A stretch of DNA of 44,336 bases from Dietzia sp. E1. GTDB taxonomy: Bacteria; Actinomycetota; Actinomycetes; Mycobacteriales; Mycobacteriaceae. The notes beneath the pieces were generated by a model that ran no database searches, was not told the origin of the DNA, and saw only the letters and a list, made by a program, of their open reading frames with translations. The stretch is taken from NCBI RefSeq assembly GCF_014145015.1, contig NZ_JAALDU010000031.1, positions 1 through 44,336 on the forward strand, written 5' to 3'. Positions 40,381-44,336 of this stretch are shown here, piece after piece. A program made the position numbers and the translations under genes. The stretch's first letter is position 1; the number at the start of each line of letters is the position of its first letter.

Positions 40381-41004
40381 ATGACCTCACTGCCGTCCTC
40401 GCGCTACATTCTCCCGTCCTTCGTCGAGCACTCCAGCTACGGCGTCAAGGAGTCCAACCCGTACAACAAGCTCTTCGAGGAGCGCATCATCTTCCTGGGC
40501 ACCCAGGTCGACGACGCCTCGGCGAACGACATCATGGCCCAGCTCCTGGTCCTGGAGGGCCAGGATCCGGACCGCGACATCACCATGTACATCAACTCGC
40601 CGGGCGGCTCGTTCACGTCGCTCATGGCGATCTACGACACGATGCAGTACGTGCGCCCGGACGTCGTGACGGTGTGCCTCGGGCAGGCCGCGTCGGCCGC
40701 GGCCGTCCTCCTGGCGGCCGGCACGAAGGGCAAGCGTGCCGCGCTTCCCAACGCCCGCATCCTCATCCACCAGCCCGCCACCGGCGGCATCCAGGGTCAG
40801 GTCTCGGACCTGGAGATCCAGGCCGCGGAGATCGAGCGGATGCGTCGACTCATGGAGACCACCCTCGCCCGTCACACCGGTCGTGACGCCGACCAGATCC
40901 GCAAGGACACGGACCGCGACAAGATCCTCACGGCCGAGGAGGCCAAGGACTACGGCATCATCGACACCGTGTTCGACTACCGCAAGCTGTCGGCGGGCAA
41001 CTGA
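40381..41004 (+). CDS. clpP2: ATP-dependent Clp protease proteolytic subunit 2
   Basis: Partner ring to ClpP1. 207 aa. The triad is Ser105 (GQAASAAAVL, the ClpP2-type motif with Ala following Ser), His130 (LIHQPA) and Asp180. The N-terminus SRYILPSFVEHSSYGVKESNPYNKLFEERIIFLG is typical ClpP2. ATG 40381 has GGAG 5 nt upstream. An in-frame GTG 40309 overlaps the clpP1 stop (GTGA) and would add 24 residues. Confidence 0.95.
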   Translation: MTSLPSSRYILPSFVEHSSYGVKESNPYNKLFEERIIFLGTQVDDASANDIMAQLLVLEGQDPDRDITMYINSPGGSFTSLMAIYDTMQYVRPDVVTVCLGQAASAAAVLLAAGTKGKRAALPNARILIHQPATGGIQGQVSDLEIQAAEIERMRRLMETTLARHTGRDADQIRKDTDRDKILTAEEAKDYGIIDTVFDYRKLSAGN

Positions 41005-41150
41005 CGCGGCGGGGGCGCGCCGCTCAGGGGAGCGGTGCGCCGTCGGGTGCAATGAACTGATCGCGCGGGGCGGCTTTTGTGGCCGCTCCCGCGTACCGTC
41101 GACTACGGGGCGTGACATCGACGCCCCCGGAATGCGAGGACGTAGAACTC

Positions 41151-42419
<1,269 letters not shown>

Positions 42420-42450
42420 ACTGACCCCGGAGACGCTGCGACCTGTCAGA

Positions 42451-42486
42451 CGAGACGGCCCCCGCCACCTGGCGGGGGCCGTCTCG
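42451..42486 (+). terminator. Strong terminator hairpin after clpX
   Basis: Perfect 17-bp inverted repeat CGAGACGGCCCCCGCCA (42451-42467) / TGGCGGGGGCCGTCTCG (42470-42486), between convergent clpX and benE. It likely serves both directions. Confidence 0.85.
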
Positions 42487-42498
42487 TGTCCGCGCGCG

Positions 42499-43734
42499 TC
42501 AGGACAGGGTCCGGCGCTCGAGCAACGCGGTGACCGCCATCCCCACCACGATGCCCCAGAACGGCGCCGAGATCCCCAGCAGAGAGACCTCGGCCACGGT
42601 CACGAGGAGACACACCAGCGGGCCGAGCGCGCGGTCGGTGCGGAACGCGGTGACGAACGCGGACTGGAGAGGCGCGAGCATCGCGAGCCCGCCGAGCGCG
42701 GCGATGAACGCCGCCGGTGTGCCCAGGATGAGGCCGACGAACGCGGGGGAGAGCACCCCCACGACCAGCGCCAGCGCGCCGTTGGTGATGGCGGCGGCGT
42801 AGTGGCGCTCGCGGTCGCCGGAGGAGACGATGAGGGCGTTGGTCGGTCCGGTGAGGCAGGTCGAGACCGCGCCGATGGCGGAGACGAGTAGGGACCAGAC
42901 GCCGCACGCGACCGCGCACGCGGAGACGGGCGGGTGATGGCCCTTGGCGCGCAGTACGGCGATGCCCTGCCCGTTCTGCACAACCAGGACGGTGATGGCC
43001 AGCGGGACCACGAGTTCGGTCATCGCGCGCAGGGTGAACTCGGGCGTCTGCAGCATCGGCGCGGCGATGAGGCCGTCGTCGAGGATCCCCCGTGACAGGC
43101 CGCCGGTGAGGACGACCGCGACGATCCCCACGACCATGGCGGCGAGGATGGGTGGGACCACGCGGGCGACGCGGGGGACGGAGCCGACGACGACGAAGGC
43201 GAGCGCCATCGGGAGGGCCACCGCGGCTGAGGACCAGACGGAGGACACCAGGCCGAGCCCGAACTGGAGGAAGACCCCGGCGACCATGGCCATGATGATC
43301 GGCATGGGGATCCAGTCCATGAGCCGGCGGGCCAGGCCGGACAGGCCGACCAGCAGGATCACCACCCCGGTGACGACGTAGGCCCCGAGGACCTCCGACC
43401 ACCGCAGGTGGGCGAGCGAGTTGCCGACGATGACGGTGCCGGGGATGGTCCAGAAGAAGGCCAGCGGCGTGCGGTGGATCCAGCTCATGAGGATGGTGAG
43501 CAGGCCGTTGGCGAAGAAGACGCCGAAGATCCACGAGGACAGTTGGCCGGGGGAGAGGTCCCCCTGGCCGCCGGCGGTGAGGATGACGGCGACGGGGCCG
43601 GTCGCGGAGAAGACCAGCGCGATGAGGGCGTTGGCGAATTCGCGGGGGCCGATGTCGGAGAGCACCCGGCGCGGCGAGGGCCGGGTGGTGGTGGCCGTGG
43701 GCGGGGCGACGGTCGTCGGGGGTCCGGTGGTCAC
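42499..43734 (-). CDS. benE: BenE-family benzoate/H+ symporter
   Basis: A membrane transporter of the BenE type (aromatic acid uptake with protons), 411 aa and about twelve hydrophobic segments. Family features: FANALIALVFSATGPVAVIL near the start, TIPGTVIVGNSLAHL, and PTNALIVSSGDRERHYAAAI in the second half. It starts at GTG 43734, which overlaps the stop of the upstream regulator gene (GTGA 43731-43734), so the regulator and transporter are coupled. No benzoate catabolic enzymes are in view, so the actual substrate is uncertain. Confidence 0.87.
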   Translation of the reverse strand: MTTGPPTTVAPPTATTTRPSPRRVLSDIGPREFANALIALVFSATGPVAVILTAGGQGDLSPGQLSSWIFGVFFANGLLTILMSWIHRTPLAFFWTIPGTVIVGNSLAHLRWSEVLGAYVVTGVVILLVGLSGLARRLMDWIPMPIIMAMVAGVFLQFGLGLVSSVWSSAAVALPMALAFVVVGSVPRVARVVPPILAAMVVGIVAVVLTGGLSRGILDDGLIAAPMLQTPEFTLRAMTELVVPLAITVLVVQNGQGIAVLRAKGHHPPVSACAVACGVWSLLVSAIGAVSTCLTGPTNALIVSSGDRERHYAAAITNGALALVVGVLSPAFVGLILGTPAAFIAALGGLAMLAPLQSAFVTAFRTDRALGPLVCLLVTVAEVSLLGISAPFWGIVVGMAVTALLERRTLS

Positions 43735-44336
43735 AGTTTTCCCGGGAGGTCGTGGTCGGTTCGGAACGGTTCGGCGTTGCGGGAGACGTAGGCGGCGAGT
43801 TCGGTGCGTCCGCTGATCCCGAGCTTCGAGTAGATGCGGGTCAGGTGGTACTGGACGGTCTTGACGGACAGGAACAGTTCCTCGGCGGCCTGGGCGTTGG
43901 TGCGGCCGGCGGCGACGAGGGTCGCGACGGCGCTCTCCTGGGGGGTCAGGGTGCTGTTGCCGCCGGTGCGGGTGACGTCGACGCCGCCCGCGCGGCGTTC
44001 CCGGTCGCACCGCTCGACGTACGCGCGGGCCCCGAGCTGTTCGTAGATGTCGCGCGCCGTGCCCAGCGCCAGGTGGGCCTCGCGACGTCGGCCTGCCCTG
44101 CGCAGGGTCTGCCCGTACCCGAAGTGCATGCGCGCCGAGTAGTAGGGCATCGCCAGTCCGTCGAGGTGATCGAGGCTACGGCGGAAGATGCGGTTGCACT
44201 CGTCGACGTCGCCCCGGACGGCGGCGATGCGGGCGCGCACGGCGCCGAGGCGGGCGAGGGTGGATCGGTGGCCCTGCCTCTCGGCACGTGCCTCGGCGGG
44301 GCCGATGAGGCCCTCCGCCTCGTCCAGTCGCCCCGC
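43731..44336 (-). CDS. LuxR-family regulator, C-terminal part (runs off the right edge)
   Basis: The C-terminal 201 or so residues of a larger regulator; the frame is open to the window edge. Helical TPR-like repeats (LDGLAMPYYSARMHFGYGQTLRRAGRRREAHLALGTARDIY) are followed by a LuxR/GerE HTH: LTPQESAVATLVAAGRTNAQAAEELFLSVKTVQYHLTRIYSKLGISGRTEL. This architecture fits the large MalT/LAL-type regulators, whose ATPase domain would lie beyond the edge. It is coupled to benE by a 4-nt overlap, which suggests it controls that transporter. Confidence 0.85.
   Translation of the reverse strand, partial: AGRLDEAEGLIGPAEARAERQGHRSTLARLGAVRARIAAVRGDVDECNRIFRRSLDHLDGLAMPYYSARMHFGYGQTLRRAGRRREAHLALGTARDIYEQLGARAYVERCDRERRAGGVDVTRTGGNSTLTPQESAVATLVAAGRTNAQAAEELFLSVKTVQYHLTRIYSKLGISGRTELAAYVSRNAEPFRTDHDLPGKL

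Overview
The window is high-GC, gene-dense actinobacterial chromosome. It carries a mycolate reductase (cmrA), a mycothiol-type DsbA protein, an F420-type oxidoreductase and a paired clpP1-clpP2 system, so the host is a mycolic-acid-containing member of the Mycobacteriales. A Dietzia-like genus is my best guess, from general impression only. Many neighbourhoods match the remembered gene order of Mycobacterium tuberculosis: bcp / DUF3618 / L,D-transpeptidase; orn / cmrA / Atg22-like transporter; ssb / ettA / thioesterase; and aglA / glbO / HNH / pepN / DsbA / rpiB / nei2 / tig / clpP1 / clpP2 / clpX.

Layout. 1-11.0 kb is ordinary chromosome: TetR regulator, Bcp peroxiredoxin, DUF3618 membrane protein, tRNA-Lys, lipoprotein L,D-transpeptidase, CPA1 antiporter, a truncated DUF2804 gene, tRNA-His, oligoribonuclease, mycolate reductase, UMF1-type transporter, HAD phosphatase and F420-type oxidoreductase. 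11.0-11.8 kb holds a DUF2335 membrane protein and a strong hairpin. 11,788-20,954 is an integrated mobile element of about 9.2 kb inserted into the 3' end of tRNA-Arg(TCT) and bounded by 27-bp direct repeats. 21.0-44.3 kb is chromosome again: a CopD-CtaG fusion, SSB, EttA, three tandem hotdog thioesterases coupled to an unknown protein and an orphan DNA methyltransferase, an SDR / alpha-glucosidase / truncated haemoglobin operon, HNH protein, PepN, DsbA-like, RpiB, Nei2, tRNA-Gly, tRNA-Pro, trigger factor, ClpP1, ClpP2, ClpX, a BenE transporter and the 3' part of a LuxR-type regulator running off the right edge.

The mobile element is the accessory highlight. In order it carries a tyrosine integrase, an excisionase-like HTH protein whose ribosome binding site lies in a perfect hairpin, a 38-aa ORF, a RepA/RecA-fold replication ATPase, and a bipolar cluster of about 11-bp iterons that looks like a replication origin. 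Next come three small unknown proteins, a WhiB-like regulator, paired palindromic operators, an HK97-type major capsid protein and palindrome-rich DNA. The right part holds a possible small terminase, two small coupled genes, and a cargo segment with two membrane-anchored proteins next to the tRNA. It has no large terminase, portal, protease, tail or lysis gene that I can recognise. That makes it satellite-like, comparable in size and gene content to phiRv1/phiRv2 of M. tuberculosis and to capsid-encoding phage satellites. Matching TGGCACG pairs with an 11-bp period near both ends look like integrase arm sites.

Functional names come from motif recognition and remembered family features. No database search was run.
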